Source: an uncultured Porphyromonadaceae bacterium (GTDB lineage Bacteria > Bacteroidota > Bacteroidia > Bacteroidales > Muribaculaceae). From it: DNA of 36,126 bases. This document shows, piece after piece, positions 8,168 to 18,067 of the stretch; the stretch's first letter is position 1, and every line of letters begins with the position of its first letter. The translations under genes were made by a program, and so were the position numbers. The stretch spans positions 1-36,126 of the forward strand of contig CAMWSY010000004.1 in the NCBI GenBank assembly GCA_947176995.1. Direction: 5' to 3'. The notes beneath the pieces were generated by a model. It had not been told where the DNA came from. It was given only the letters and a program-made list of their open reading frames with translations, and did not search any database.

Positions 8168-9525
8168 CACCTTGCCGAGAAACGTCCGCCGGTTATATCT
8201 TCGATACTCAGTTTCTCAAAGACTATGCAATAGTCCTTGCCGTAGGTCGATTCCTCGTATAAAAAAGCTATCGAACCGTCGGGCATCTGCACCATTGTCG
8301 AGTACCCCGACTCCATGTCGGTCAGTTTCAGGGTCTGCGATTCCATGTCGCCCCAGCCCTTTGCCATAGCTTCGGCGGTAGCATAATCGCCCTTGGCCAT
8401 AAGCGGTTTCCACTTTATCCCGACCTTCTCGCGCTCCTTCGACAGAGTCATCGACTGCAAAGCGAGCCACGCATCCCCGTTGCCGGGATTCTCCTTATCA
8501 GTAACGGGTACTATAAGTATCTCCCCGTTGCACGGATTAGGTTGCACACCACCGAAATCGCTGAGTGCCGGAGCAGATTCCCATGAGCCCGTAGCTTTGG
8601 CTGCATCGCTGTAACGGAATATGTTGAAATTACGGCCGTAGTTGGCGCTCGAGCGTGCGCTCAGCAGCACTGAGCCGTCCGGCAGCTCCTCCACCTTCGG
8701 CTCGTCACCTCCCAGTGCCACTGGAGGCATGTCGGCGCTTCCGAGCACATGCCATGTGTCGCCGAAATCATCGGAGTAAAGCACCCAGTTGGCAATGTAA
8801 GTGCCCGTGCTGTCGGTGTCGGCGGGGTTGGATACATGTCTCCCTGACAAAGCAGAGTAAAGGCGGTGATGTGTACCCGCTTTCACATGACGTGACTGCA
8901 TGATGCGGCCCGAACCGAAAAACATCGCGTCAATGCACCCGCCCGGAGCTGTTTTTTCACCATTACGGCCGTCAAATAGGCCATAGATCTCCGATGTGAT
9001 AGTATCGCGCTCAGTCCACGTTTTGCCGCCGTCGTCGCTGCGCCAGCGTGCCACTTGATTGGGATTATCCCGGCGTGCTTTGAAAAAGGGTGTGCGCCCG
9101 CACACGGCGAGAAGCACCATCTTGTCCGACTCACGGTCGGCTGCTATAGCTGCGTCGCCATAGCCGCAGTCGGGATGCTGCATCGACGTCTCTACAGTTC
9201 CCTCCCCGTTACCTTGGCTCACGGCATTGCCATGCGCGTCGGTCAGCAGTGCCGGGGTGCTCCATGTCCTCCCTCCGTCGGCCGATATCGACTCATGCAG
9301 GTCGATGCGTCCGTTGCCTATGTCGTAACCGCAGAAACGGTAATCGGCAATGGCGACCAGACGCCCGTCGCGGGTCGATGCTATTGCCGGAATGCGGTAC
9401 ACGATGCTGTCGCCGTTGCCCGATCCATAGCTGAATATCACCTTGCGGTTCTCGGCATCTGCGTCATTTCCTGAAAACATTGATGCCACAGTCAGTGCTA
9501 TGACCGATATGATGCTCTTTGTCAT
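8167..9525 (-). CDS. nanH: Exo-alpha-sialidase (GH33)
   Basis: 452 aa; YRIP motif, Asp-boxes SADGGRTW, SDDGGKTW, SDDFGDTW; signal peptide. Confidence 0.92.
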   Translation of the reverse strand: MTKSIISVIALTVASMFSGNDADAENRKVIFSYGSGNGDSIVYRIPAIASTRDGRLVAIADYRFCGYDIGNGRIDLHESISADGGRTWSTPALLTDAHGNAVSQGNGEGTVETSMQHPDCGYGDAAIAADRESDKMVLLAVCGRTPFFKARRDNPNQVARWRSDDGGKTWTERDTITSEIYGLFDGRNGEKTAPGGCIDAMFFGSGRIMQSRHVKAGTHHRLYSALSGRHVSNPADTDSTGTYIANWVLYSDDFGDTWHVLGSADMPPVALGGDEPKVEELPDGSVLLSARSSANYGRNFNIFRYSDAAKATGSWESAPALSDFGGVQPNPCNGEILIVPVTDKENPGNGDAWLALQSMTLSKEREKVGIKWKPLMAKGDYATAEAMAKGWGDMESQTLKLTDMESGYSTMVQMPDGSIAFLYEESTYGKDYCIVFEKLSIEDITGGRFSAR

Positions 9526-9549
9526 TCTATTGGAGTGTTTATAAAACTG

Positions 9550-9591
9550 CGCCGGAGATGCGTCAAATCTGTATTTGGCACACCTCCGGCG
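9550..9591 (-). terminator. Hairpin terminator downstream of TPR gene
   Basis: CGCCGGAG-A-TG...CAAAT CTGT ATTTG...CA-C-CTCCGGCG. Confidence 0.55.
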
Positions 9592-9620
9592 GTATGGAGT
9601 TTTGCGTGAGCGGTTTATGC

Positions 9621-11237
9621 TTACTTCATCTTGTCTACGTAGTCACGGAGAGGCTGGTTGTCTGGATCCACCTCAAGGAAGAGGTTGAGATACTGCTTGG
9701 CGGTCTCCTTGTCACCCTCGCCAAGATAGTAGTTGGCGATCAGGTTATAGGCGCGCACGTAGTCGTTTTTGTGAGCGGTCTTGTTGGCCTCGCGGTCCTT
9801 GTCGAGGATAGCGATTGCAGCGAGGAATGCGTCAACGACTTCCTGATTCATCTCCTGACCATTGCGGTTGTAGAGAGTGATAGCCTTCTGGTTGGCGACT
9901 GAGAAATTGTCGGGAACGACCTTGAGCACCTCGTCAAGATAGAGGATAGCCTTGTCGGCATACTGCACCTTGGCGGCAGGATCCTCTGCCATAGCTGCTG
10001 CGTTGCTGTAGCGGCGGCCGAGGGTGAACTTGTCGTTGGTCGAAGGCTCGATCATGCCGAGATACTTCTCGAAGCTCTCAGCCGATTTGTCGTACATCTT
10101 TGCGGAAGCGTATGCCTCTGAAAGCGATTTCACGTTGTCGGCCTTGTCGGGATTGAGGTTCACGGCCTTCTCGTAGTTGGCCACGGCAGCGATTGTGTCG
10201 CCGGTGTGGAAGAGCACGTCACCGTAGGTGGTGTAGTCTGTGCCGGTAAACTCCTTGGCGTTGGCATTGCCGAAGAAAGTCTTTGCTGCGGTGGCAGCCT
10301 CGTCCCAGTTCTCAAGAGCGGCCTTGTTCAGGAACACCATGCGCTCCATGTAGTGGTTGCCCGGATCCTTGGCGAGAATCTCGTTGGCGAGCTTCAGCGA
10401 CGGAGCATACTCCTTTGCGAAGTAAAGCAGACCCACATAGCGCTGTTCGTCCTTCTGGAAGTGGTTGGGGTTCTGGATGTACTTGCCGTACTCCTGAGCT
10501 GCCATGGTGAGCTGGTTGTTGTCGTAGTATTTTTCTGCGAGTTCACGCTCAGCGAGAGCCGAGTTCGGGTTCTTCTCCACGAGCTCTTTCAGGCGCTGGA
10601 TTGCAAACTGCGGGTTGACAGGGAAGTAAACCTGAGCATACTTCACGTAAGCCTCGGGGAACTGGTTGTTCTTGTCAAAGTTCCATGCCATCTCATAGTA
10701 ACCCACTGCGTCACCCACATTTTCGGGAGCGAGCATGTCACCCTCGAGGATGTAGATTGCCGGGCACTGCTTGTCGGCTTTCTTGGCATCAGTGAGAGCC
10801 CTCTCGATATCCTTCTGGTAAGTGGGGGGATTGGCGTTGTAGTAGGCGCGGGCGATATCGGTGAGCATCACGGCATTCTTCTTGCCGAGGTTGCGTGCCT
10901 GCTTGAACTGTTCCTGAGCGCCTTTGGCGTCATTGTTTTTCAGCGCGACAGCACCGAGACCCACATAGTTGAACGGATTTTCGGCATTTGCGGCGATACC
11001 TTTCTCAAAGTATGATTTCGCAGCGGCGGCGTCACCCTGCAACAGGGCGATCTGGCCGAGATAGTAATTGGCTTCGGCCTTGTCGGTCGAGGCATCGTTT
11101 ATGGTGCGGTCAAGGATGATCTTGGCATCATCGACCTTGTCGGCTTTGAAGTACTCTACGCCGTCTTTGTAGCCTTGCTGAGCTGCGACACTCAGCGTTC
11201 CTGCAGCGAGCAGGCTCAGGAGCAGCTTAAATTTCAT
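9621..11237 (-). CDS. TPR-repeat protein (secreted)
   Basis: 538 aa; signal peptide MKFKLLLSLLAAGTLSVAA; many TPR-like units. Confidence 0.88.
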   Translation of the reverse strand: MKFKLLLSLLAAGTLSVAAQQGYKDGVEYFKADKVDDAKIILDRTINDASTDKAEANYYLGQIALLQGDAAAAKSYFEKGIAANAENPFNYVGLGAVALKNNDAKGAQEQFKQARNLGKKNAVMLTDIARAYYNANPPTYQKDIERALTDAKKADKQCPAIYILEGDMLAPENVGDAVGYYEMAWNFDKNNQFPEAYVKYAQVYFPVNPQFAIQRLKELVEKNPNSALAERELAEKYYDNNQLTMAAQEYGKYIQNPNHFQKDEQRYVGLLYFAKEYAPSLKLANEILAKDPGNHYMERMVFLNKAALENWDEAATAAKTFFGNANAKEFTGTDYTTYGDVLFHTGDTIAAVANYEKAVNLNPDKADNVKSLSEAYASAKMYDKSAESFEKYLGMIEPSTNDKFTLGRRYSNAAAMAEDPAAKVQYADKAILYLDEVLKVVPDNFSVANQKAITLYNRNGQEMNQEVVDAFLAAIAILDKDREANKTAHKNDYVRAYNLIANYYLGEGDKETAKQYLNLFLEVDPDNQPLRDYVDKMK

Positions 11238-11320
11238 CTGGATGACTGAAAGTGTTTAGTTATTTTCTTAGTGATTTTGTTTCTGTGGTGATTGGTTGCA
11301 GTGAAAAAGGGGGAGCGTTG

Positions 11321-12322
11321 TCACTCCACCTTCACTTTGCGGGCATGCATGTGCGAGGGAAGTATGCCCGTCATGAGCATCAGTTTCTGCCCCTGCACGC
11401 CTGTCACAAACGAGTAGAAGCCGTGGGCCGGAGCACCCGGAACGCTCGTCGTGATCATGTAGATCGACCGCAGTAGCGGATATTTACCCTCGAATATGTA
11501 TTGCTGATATGGTTTCCAGTACGTTGGGGTGCCGGGCTGCTGCACCTTGAGCACCTTCACGTCGGGAGTGAAATCAAGCACCGTGGTGTCCGACTTCTCC
11601 GATGCTCTCGCGAGCTCCTCGGTTGACCCTGCCGGTGTTCCGTCGAGATCCGACGACAGCCAGCTAACACCGAGAACACCGATAGCGTTCTTGCGCGCCA
11701 TCACGGCATCATACACTGCCTGACTCGAGCCCTGCGCATACACATTGTCGCCGAACGATGCTCCGTTGAGCAGCGAGTCACGCATGAAATTTACCGTGCT
11801 TGCACCCTCGTGCTCAAACACCACATCGATCTTGCCGAGCTTCTTCATTCCCGGTCCCATTTGATCCCAGTCCTGAATCTTTCCGGTCAGTATATCGTTG
11901 AGATCCTTGAGGTCGATGCGGTCTATGGGGTTCTCGTTGTTCACGATAAGTGCCACGGCATCGATAGCCACGCACTTCTGGTACACCTTTTTCTTCTTCG
12001 ACTGGAGATAGGCAATCTCCTTATCCGACAGCGGACGCGTCGTGACCGCCGCATTCACCTTCAGTTCGAGGATAGAGTCGATGCAGGCCTTTTCGTCGAT
12101 ATAGTAAGGAAGCACATCGGCGTGAGGATAGATATACTCAAATACCTCGATCTCCTGTTGCATGATATTCTCAAAAGTTGCGTCGCAGGCAAGGCGCGTT
12201 ATGCCGTTGGTCGACGAACCCTCCTCCGGAATCTTGCTGTATTTCTTGCACCCCGGAGCGACTGCCACAAGCGTGGTCATTCCGGCCACGACAAGTGATC
12301 TGAAAATTTTATTGAGATTCAT
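11321..12322 (-). CDS. PstS-like phosphate/solute-binding lipoprotein
   Basis: 333 aa; lipobox-like VAVAPGC; FEHEGASTVNFMRDSLL and NAIGVLGVSWLSSDLDG are typical of PstS-like SBPs. Confidence 0.8.
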   Translation of the reverse strand: MNLNKIFRSLVVAGMTTLVAVAPGCKKYSKIPEEGSSTNGITRLACDATFENIMQQEIEVFEYIYPHADVLPYYIDEKACIDSILELKVNAAVTTRPLSDKEIAYLQSKKKKVYQKCVAIDAVALIVNNENPIDRIDLKDLNDILTGKIQDWDQMGPGMKKLGKIDVVFEHEGASTVNFMRDSLLNGASFGDNVYAQGSSQAVYDAVMARKNAIGVLGVSWLSSDLDGTPAGSTEELARASEKSDTTVLDFTPDVKVLKVQQPGTPTYWKPYQQYIFEGKYPLLRSIYMITTSVPGAPAHGFYSFVTGVQGQKLMLMTGILPSHMHARKVKVE

Positions 12323-12352
12323 GCCTGATGGTGTTGTTCTTGGAAGTGATGG

Positions 12353-12568
12353 TCAGATGTTGGAGTCGATGCCGGCAAACTGGCGGTAGGCACGCCAGAT
12401 CCCGTAAAGAATCAGAAGCACACCACCTGTCCAGCGGAGCCATTCCCAGTTACCGCTTTCCCAGCCAAAGAAATTGACCAGAAGAAGAATACCCATCCCT
12501 ACGTAAATGATAATCATGAAGATGCCAAATATCATTCGTGCAATCTTCGGAGTGTTGTTTGTTGCCAT
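12353..12568 (-). CDS. Small membrane protein
   Basis: 71 aa, two hydrophobic helices. Confidence 0.65.
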   Translation of the reverse strand: MATNNTPKIARMIFGIFMIIIYVGMGILLLVNFFGWESGNWEWLRWTGGVLLILYGIWRAYRQFAGIDSNI

Positions 12569-12723
12569 AGTTGCTGATTTGGTATCTGATTAACGCTTAT
12601 GTCGGGAGAGTTGTTCAGTGCGGACTCCGCATCCTGTCAGGCGGTAAAGTTAATAATAAATTGCGTAGCGTCAAAATCCACACCCTCAAAAATCCACACC
12701 CGGCATTTTTTTAGTGGCGCTTT

Positions 12724-14421
12724 TTATGCCATCAGGAGCACGAGCACTATGCCGAATATTATCAGCAGCGTGTTTGAAACGGCGTAAGTGATCGTGTAGC
12801 CGAGAGCCGGCACTGTGCTGCCAAGTCGTTCCTGAACCGCGCCGAGGCCGGCTGTGGTCTTGCGGGCACCGGCGCAGCAGCCGAGTGTCACTGCCGGATG
12901 GAACTTGAACACCTTGTGGCCGATAAGTATCGCGAGAAACATCGGCACGAGTGTTACTATAAGTCCGGCAACGAAAATCTTTGGCCCTACAGCTTCAAAC
13001 GCGCTGATGAACGACGGGCCCGATGCAATGCCGATGACGGCGATATACATGTTGAGGCCAAGATTGTTGAACACCCATAGCGAGGCCTTCGGTATGGCAC
13101 CGTAGACTGGGCGTTTCGAACGCAGCCAGCCCATTACGAGACCTGCGACGAGAGCCCCTCCGCTTGCTCCGAGACTCACCGACACGTTTCCCCACTTTAT
13201 CGCCAGAGCCCCGATTAGTCCGCCGATGAGTATGCCGAGTCCCACAAAAACAAAGTCTGTTGCCAGAGTACGCCGGTCGGGATAACCGATCTGTGCCACG
13301 GCTTTCTCCACGTGCTTCTTCTGCCCGACGAGCTCGATGACATCTCCCGCCTCGATTGTGGTGGGGCTGAACGGCTTTAGGGCGACACCACTGCGTATAA
13401 TGCGTTTTATCTCAACACCCTCCATCCACTCCTGTGCCATCAGGTCGGCCACGCTCTTCGCAGTGCATTTTCTCGATACAGTCACCTCCACGTCCTCGAC
13501 CGCAAACGTCAGCAGTCCAACACCGGCCACCTCATGCCCGAGCCAGCTGTTGTCCCCCACGATCATCTCGCGTCGGCCGGTGAGCACGATCGTGTCGCCA
13601 CGGTCTACTGTTGCATCGGGAGTAACTTCGGTCATTCCTCCACCTGCCCGCTCGATCCGCTCGACGGTAAGCCGCCTCCCCTCATTTTCAAAATGTTTTT
13701 CGATTTCGGCCACGGTGCGGGGCTCGGTCATCCACTCGCCATCGGCGACAAATGCCCTGAATGCCACCGGACGGCAAGCGTCGAAGTATGCCGGATCGTC
13801 ACCTATTCCGGCCGGATTCAGAGTCTTTTCAAGCTCGTGAGTCATGGCCTTGACCTTCTCGAGGCCTCCCATCATAGCGGGACCGACGTAGCCAAGCAAC
13901 CACACGGCTCCAAGCGTGCCGAAAACGTAGGTCATGGCATAACACACCGGTATTGCGTCAGTCATGGCCTTGATTGTATCGGCATCACCTTTGAGTGAGG
14001 CCACCGTGTCCTCTGCCGCTCCCACGACAGGCGAGGCAGTGGAGGCACCTGCCATCATTCCGGCAGCCTGTCCGGGATTAAGCCCCATCCACATCGACAC
14101 ACCCAACGAAACGCCAAGTATGAGCACGCACACTACCACGGCGAAGATCACCTCGCGCAGTCCGTCGCCGCGTAGCGATTTGAAAAACTGCGGCCCCACG
14201 CTGTAGCCGATGCAGAATAAAAACAGCAGGAACGACACGCTTTTCAGCGGCCCACCGACGTTTATGTCCATTTGCCCCACCAGCACACCCACTATCAGCA
14301 CCGACGTGACAGTGCCTAGTGAGATACCCCTGTATTTCAGCTTGCCGAGCCAGAAACCGAGTCCGATTGTGAGGAATACCGCAAGTGCGGGAGTGTGCCG
14401 GAGTGTGTCTATGAACCACAT
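12724..14421 (-). CDS. AspT/YidE-type transporter (aspartate:alanine exchanger family) with TrkA-C domains
   Basis: 565 aa; duplicated TM domain (TIGLGFWLGKLKYRG...; FVGLGILIGGLIGALAIKWGNVSVSLGASGGALVAGLVMGW), two RCK_C-like segments. Confidence 0.88.
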   Translation of the reverse strand: MWFIDTLRHTPALAVFLTIGLGFWLGKLKYRGISLGTVTSVLIVGVLVGQMDINVGGPLKSVSFLLFLFCIGYSVGPQFFKSLRGDGLREVIFAVVVCVLILGVSLGVSMWMGLNPGQAAGMMAGASTASPVVGAAEDTVASLKGDADTIKAMTDAIPVCYAMTYVFGTLGAVWLLGYVGPAMMGGLEKVKAMTHELEKTLNPAGIGDDPAYFDACRPVAFRAFVADGEWMTEPRTVAEIEKHFENEGRRLTVERIERAGGGMTEVTPDATVDRGDTIVLTGRREMIVGDNSWLGHEVAGVGLLTFAVEDVEVTVSRKCTAKSVADLMAQEWMEGVEIKRIIRSGVALKPFSPTTIEAGDVIELVGQKKHVEKAVAQIGYPDRRTLATDFVFVGLGILIGGLIGALAIKWGNVSVSLGASGGALVAGLVMGWLRSKRPVYGAIPKASLWVFNNLGLNMYIAVIGIASGPSFISAFEAVGPKIFVAGLIVTLVPMFLAILIGHKVFKFHPAVTLGCCAGARKTTAGLGAVQERLGSTVPALGYTITYAVSNTLLIIFGIVLVLLMA

Positions 14422-14595
14422 GATATTTTAGTTTTTTCGATATAAGCGTTTATGCTGAGCGTGAGTGAGATTCCCCTTTTCACTTTCAACAAATCACGCT
14501 TTGTGTTTGTTTTTATGAAAATCGGTCACGGTTTATTCCTGTGACCCTGCGGAACTTCATCGCGGCTTCAAACGCAAATTTACGACACCTGCAAC

Positions 14596-15339
14596 ATGAA
14601 AATTGGTTTTTTTGTCCCTTGCTATATCGATGCGATCGCGCCACAGGCAGCAATCTCGTCCTTTAAACTCTTACGCCGGCTCGGGCTTGATCCGGAGTTC
14701 ATTGAGTCGGCGGCATGTTGTGGTCTGCCGATGAAAGACATGGGCTATGCACGCACAGCCTGCAAAGTCGAGGGTGCGGTAGCGTCACACATGGCGGGCT
14801 ACGATCACATTGTGATGCCCTCGGGTATCTGCGCCGACCAGTTCCGCAACCATTTCGAGGATGTCCCGCAGACTCCTGAAATTAAGCAGATATGCCACGC
14901 TGCGGTCGACCTTGTGACATTCCTTCACGACATTATCCGTGTCGATTCCCTCCCTTGGGCATCGTTTCCTCACCGCGTGGCACTTCACAACGGTTGTCAT
15001 TCGCTACGTTATCTCAATGAAGCCCGCCCCTCCGAGCTTATGATCCCCGACTTCTCCAAAGCGGCCGATCTTCTCAATCTCGTCGACGGTATTGAAGTTG
15101 GTTATGCCACCCGGCGCGATGAGTGTTGTGGATTCGGCGGCACATTTGCCATCTGGGACAAAAGCTGTTCAGGTCAGCAGGGACTCGACAAGGTCAATGA
15201 TTACGCCCGCAACGGCTTCCGTTATGTCACTTCCCAGGACATGTCATGCCTGCTTCATCAGTCATGCGTGGCGCGTAAATTTGGATTGGATATCAAGTTT
15301 TACTATATCGCCGAGATTCTCAACGGCGACGCAAAGTGA
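14596..15339 (+). CDS. lutA: Lactate utilization protein A, (Fe-S)-binding CCG-domain protein
   Basis: CCGLPMKDMGYARTAC and CCGFGGTFAIWD motifs; followed by lutB and lutC. Confidence 0.92.
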   Translation: MKIGFFVPCYIDAIAPQAAISSFKLLRRLGLDPEFIESAACCGLPMKDMGYARTACKVEGAVASHMAGYDHIVMPSGICADQFRNHFEDVPQTPEIKQICHAAVDLVTFLHDIIRVDSLPWASFPHRVALHNGCHSLRYLNEARPSELMIPDFSKAADLLNLVDGIEVGYATRRDECCGFGGTFAIWDKSCSGQQGLDKVNDYARNGFRYVTSQDMSCLLHQSCVARKFGLDIKFYYIAEILNGDAK

Positions 15340-15344
15340 GCACC

Positions 15345-16739
15345 ATGAGCAGACAGGTTAATCAGGTAAAGCTCGGCGCCGAATTTATAGCCGACACTCC
15401 CCACCGCGAGAGCAACGACCGTTGCCTTTGGGCGGCACGTATGCGTCGTGACAAGGTCGCTGCCACACTACCCGAGTGGGAGCAGATGCGCGATCTTGCA
15501 TCCGGGATCAAAGAGCACGCGTTGTCACACCTCGACGAATACCTCGTTCAATTCGAGGAAAACCTTGCGTCGCGTGGCATCATTGTCCACTGGGCAGAGA
15601 CGGCCGAAGACCACAACGATATAGTCCTCGACATTCTCCGCTCTCACCACGTCGCCACCCTCACCAAAGGCAAATCCATGACGATGGATGAGTGCGCCAT
15701 GCGTGAGCATCTGGAGAGTAACGGCATTGAGGTCAACGAGTCTGATCTCGGCGAGCGCATTCAGCAGCTCGACAACCAGCGTGACAGTCACATCGTCATG
15801 CCTGCGATCCACAAGCTCCGCACCGACGTTGCCCGCATCTTCGCCGAGAAACTTGGCTCCGATCCGGCCAACGACGATCCCACTTATCTCAACAGCGTCA
15901 TGCGGGCCGATATGCGCAAACGCTACGTCAAGGCACAGGCCGGCATGATCGGTTGTAACTATGCTGTGGCTGAGACGGGCACAATAGTCATGTGTTCCAA
16001 CGAAGGCGACGTTGATATCTGTGCGACAGTGCCTCCGTTGCTTATCGTCACCATCGGCATAGAGAAAGTCATTCCCAAGCAATCCGATCTGCCGTTATTC
16101 CTCAGGTTGTTATCCCGTAGTTCACTTGGCTACGACATTACACAATACACCTCCCACATCTCCGCTCCTGCACCCGGTCAGGAAATTCACGTCGTCATGC
16201 TCGACAACGGACGTTCCGAACGGCTCGGACAGTCCTATTGGCCGGTGCTCAAGTGTATGCGTTGCGGCACTTGTATGAACACCTGTCCGGTCTTCCGCCG
16301 CACATCAGGCATATCCTACGACGCCAACTATATGGGACCGCTCGGACTTGCACTCATGCCCTCCTATGACCTGCACCGCTATGCACGTCTGCCGTTCTCA
16401 TGCACCCATTGTGGTTCATGTGGCGATGTCTGCCCGGTTAAAGTGCCTCTGCCTGAACTGATTTTCTACTGGCGTCAGGTCGTGGTTGAAAATCAGCAGT
16501 CGCTCATTTCTCATGATCTTGAGGAGGGACTTATGGGAGCCGCATTGCGCAACTCCACAAATCTTCAGCACGCAGAGAAGTTAGGCCTTTGGGCATTGCG
16601 TCATACTCCTTCGGCAATTGCCGAGAGCGGCATAAATCCATGGGCTGAGTGGCACAGTAATCCTGTTCCGCCCGAGCAGACGTTCCGCGAGTGGTACAAG
16701 GATAATGCCTGCCACAACGACAAAAAAACTGATAAATGA
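15345..16739 (+). CDS. lutB: Lactate utilization protein B, iron-sulfur protein
   Basis: CMRCGTCMNTCPVF and CTHCGSCGDVCPV ferredoxin motifs; LUD-type N-terminus; ATG at 15345. Confidence 0.92.
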   Translation: MSRQVNQVKLGAEFIADTPHRESNDRCLWAARMRRDKVAATLPEWEQMRDLASGIKEHALSHLDEYLVQFEENLASRGIIVHWAETAEDHNDIVLDILRSHHVATLTKGKSMTMDECAMREHLESNGIEVNESDLGERIQQLDNQRDSHIVMPAIHKLRTDVARIFAEKLGSDPANDDPTYLNSVMRADMRKRYVKAQAGMIGCNYAVAETGTIVMCSNEGDVDICATVPPLLIVTIGIEKVIPKQSDLPLFLRLLSRSSLGYDITQYTSHISAPAPGQEIHVVMLDNGRSERLGQSYWPVLKCMRCGTCMNTCPVFRRTSGISYDANYMGPLGLALMPSYDLHRYARLPFSCTHCGSCGDVCPVKVPLPELIFYWRQVVVENQQSLISHDLEEGLMGAALRNSTNLQHAEKLGLWALRHTPSAIAESGINPWAEWHSNPVPPEQTFREWYKDNACHNDKKTDK

Positions 16740-16746
16740 GATCCCT

Positions 16747-17349
16747 ATGACTCCTCATAATAAATCCCTCACGGCACGCGAGCGCATTCTGGCCCGTGTG
16801 CGTGCCAACCGTCCGAATTCTGTTGAGCACCCCGAAGTCCCGGTTTTTGCTATTGACGGTGATCCGCTGAAAGACTTTATCAGCCATGTCGAGGGCTTCG
16901 ACGGAAAAGTAATTGACGTCGACACCCGTGAGAGTGCGCTTTCATGGCTTCGTGAAAACGTGAAGCAGTCCGATTCATCACTTGTCTACAGTGCTGCCGA
17001 TGGGTATGAGGGCAACATCACGCTTGACCGGCTGCCTTCCCCTGCCGACGCGCATATTCTGCAGGCATGTGTGGGCGACGGCATTTTGGGTATAGGTGAG
17101 ACTGGGAGTGTGCTGGTAGATCCTGAAACATTCGGCCGGATGGCGAACGGACTGTTTGCAATAGACCTTTATCTGCTCCTTGACCGTAGCAAAATCGTCC
17201 CCGGACTTCAGGATGCCTATGCGCAGATGGATCTATCCAAAGTTCAGTATTCGTCGCTATTCTCAGGGCCGTCGGCTACTGCCGATATTGAGGCTGTCCA
17301 CATCACCGGAGCTCAGGGCCCCGTATCCCTCACTATCCTCCTCTACTGA
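16747..17349 (+). CDS. lutC: Lactate utilization protein C, LUD domain
   Basis: LUD-like GIGETGSVLVDPETFGRMANGLFAIDLYLLL; ATG at 16747 just after the lutB stop. Confidence 0.88.
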   Translation: MTPHNKSLTARERILARVRANRPNSVEHPEVPVFAIDGDPLKDFISHVEGFDGKVIDVDTRESALSWLRENVKQSDSSLVYSAADGYEGNITLDRLPSPADAHILQACVGDGILGIGETGSVLVDPETFGRMANGLFAIDLYLLLDRSKIVPGLQDAYAQMDLSKVQYSSLFSGPSATADIEAVHITGAQGPVSLTILLY

Positions 17350-17408
17350 TTCTGATTCTTTGATCTGCCAGTCGTTGCAATATGTCGCAAAAAAGCTATA
17401 TTTGCAAT

Positions 17409-17714
17409 ATGAAGCTTATAGAGTTAAATCTTAAACGTATTTTCGATCTATGCAGGCAGCATAAGGTCAAAACACTCGCTGTCTTTGGTTCGGTTCTGAC
17501 GGACCGTTTCAATGACAGCAGCGACATAGATTTGCTCGTTGATTTTGAGTCGGTCGATCATGATAAGTTCGACTATGTTTCCAATTACTTTGATTTGCAG
17601 CAGGCGTTTGAAGATCTTTTTGGTCGCCGGGTTGATCTCGTGGTTGGTAAGGGCTTGAGAAATAAATATTTCATCGACAATGTGAATCGCACTAAAAAAG
17701 TGGTCTATGGCTGA
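17409..17714 (+). CDS. mntA: MntA-type minimal nucleotidyltransferase (antitoxin of HepT)
   Basis: GSX10DXD motif: GSVLTDRFNDSSDID; overlaps the downstream HEPN gene by 8 bp. Confidence 0.88.
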   Translation: MKLIELNLKRIFDLCRQHKVKTLAVFGSVLTDRFNDSSDIDLLVDFESVDHDKFDYVSNYFDLQQAFEDLFGRRVDLVVGKGLRNKYFIDNVNRTKKVVYG

Positions 17715-18060
17715 TGAATATGTTTTGAAGCATCTGCAGGACGTGCTGGATGCAATACTTGAGCTTGAGAGTTTCTTTGTTGATTATCCGAGGCGTTTTG
17801 ATGTGTTTGAGAAAGATCGCCTGCGCATAGCTGCTGTTGAGCGTAAAACCGAAATCATGGGAGAAGCGTTGAATCGCATTCTTAAATATGATCCGGCTTT
17901 TTCTTTACCTCATATCAAGGAAGTCATAAAGACGCGGAATCGCATCATTCACGGCTACGACAGTGTTGAGACAGAATTTTTGTGGGGATTGCTTTTGCGT
18001 CACATTCCGGCATTGAAGTGCGACGTAGAGCAGATTTTGGCAGCAAGTACGCAAAATTAG
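17707..18060 (+). CDS. hepT: HepT-type HEPN RNase toxin (DUF86)
   Basis: RX4HXY motif RNRIIHGY in the C-terminal part; paired with MntA. Confidence 0.88.
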   Translation: MADEYVLKHLQDVLDAILELESFFVDYPRRFDVFEKDRLRIAAVERKTEIMGEALNRILKYDPAFSLPHIKEVIKTRNRIIHGYDSVETEFLWGLLLRHIPALKCDVEQILAASTQN

Positions 18061-18067
18061 TCAGCTG

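Noticed and set aside
10206-11015. 269-aa ORF antisense to the TPR gene
   Set aside because: Antisense shadow ORF of a well-supported TPR gene; low-complexity composition and no start context.
15525-16082. 185-aa minus-strand ORF
   Set aside because: Lies wholly antisense to lutB, which has clear Fe-S motifs.
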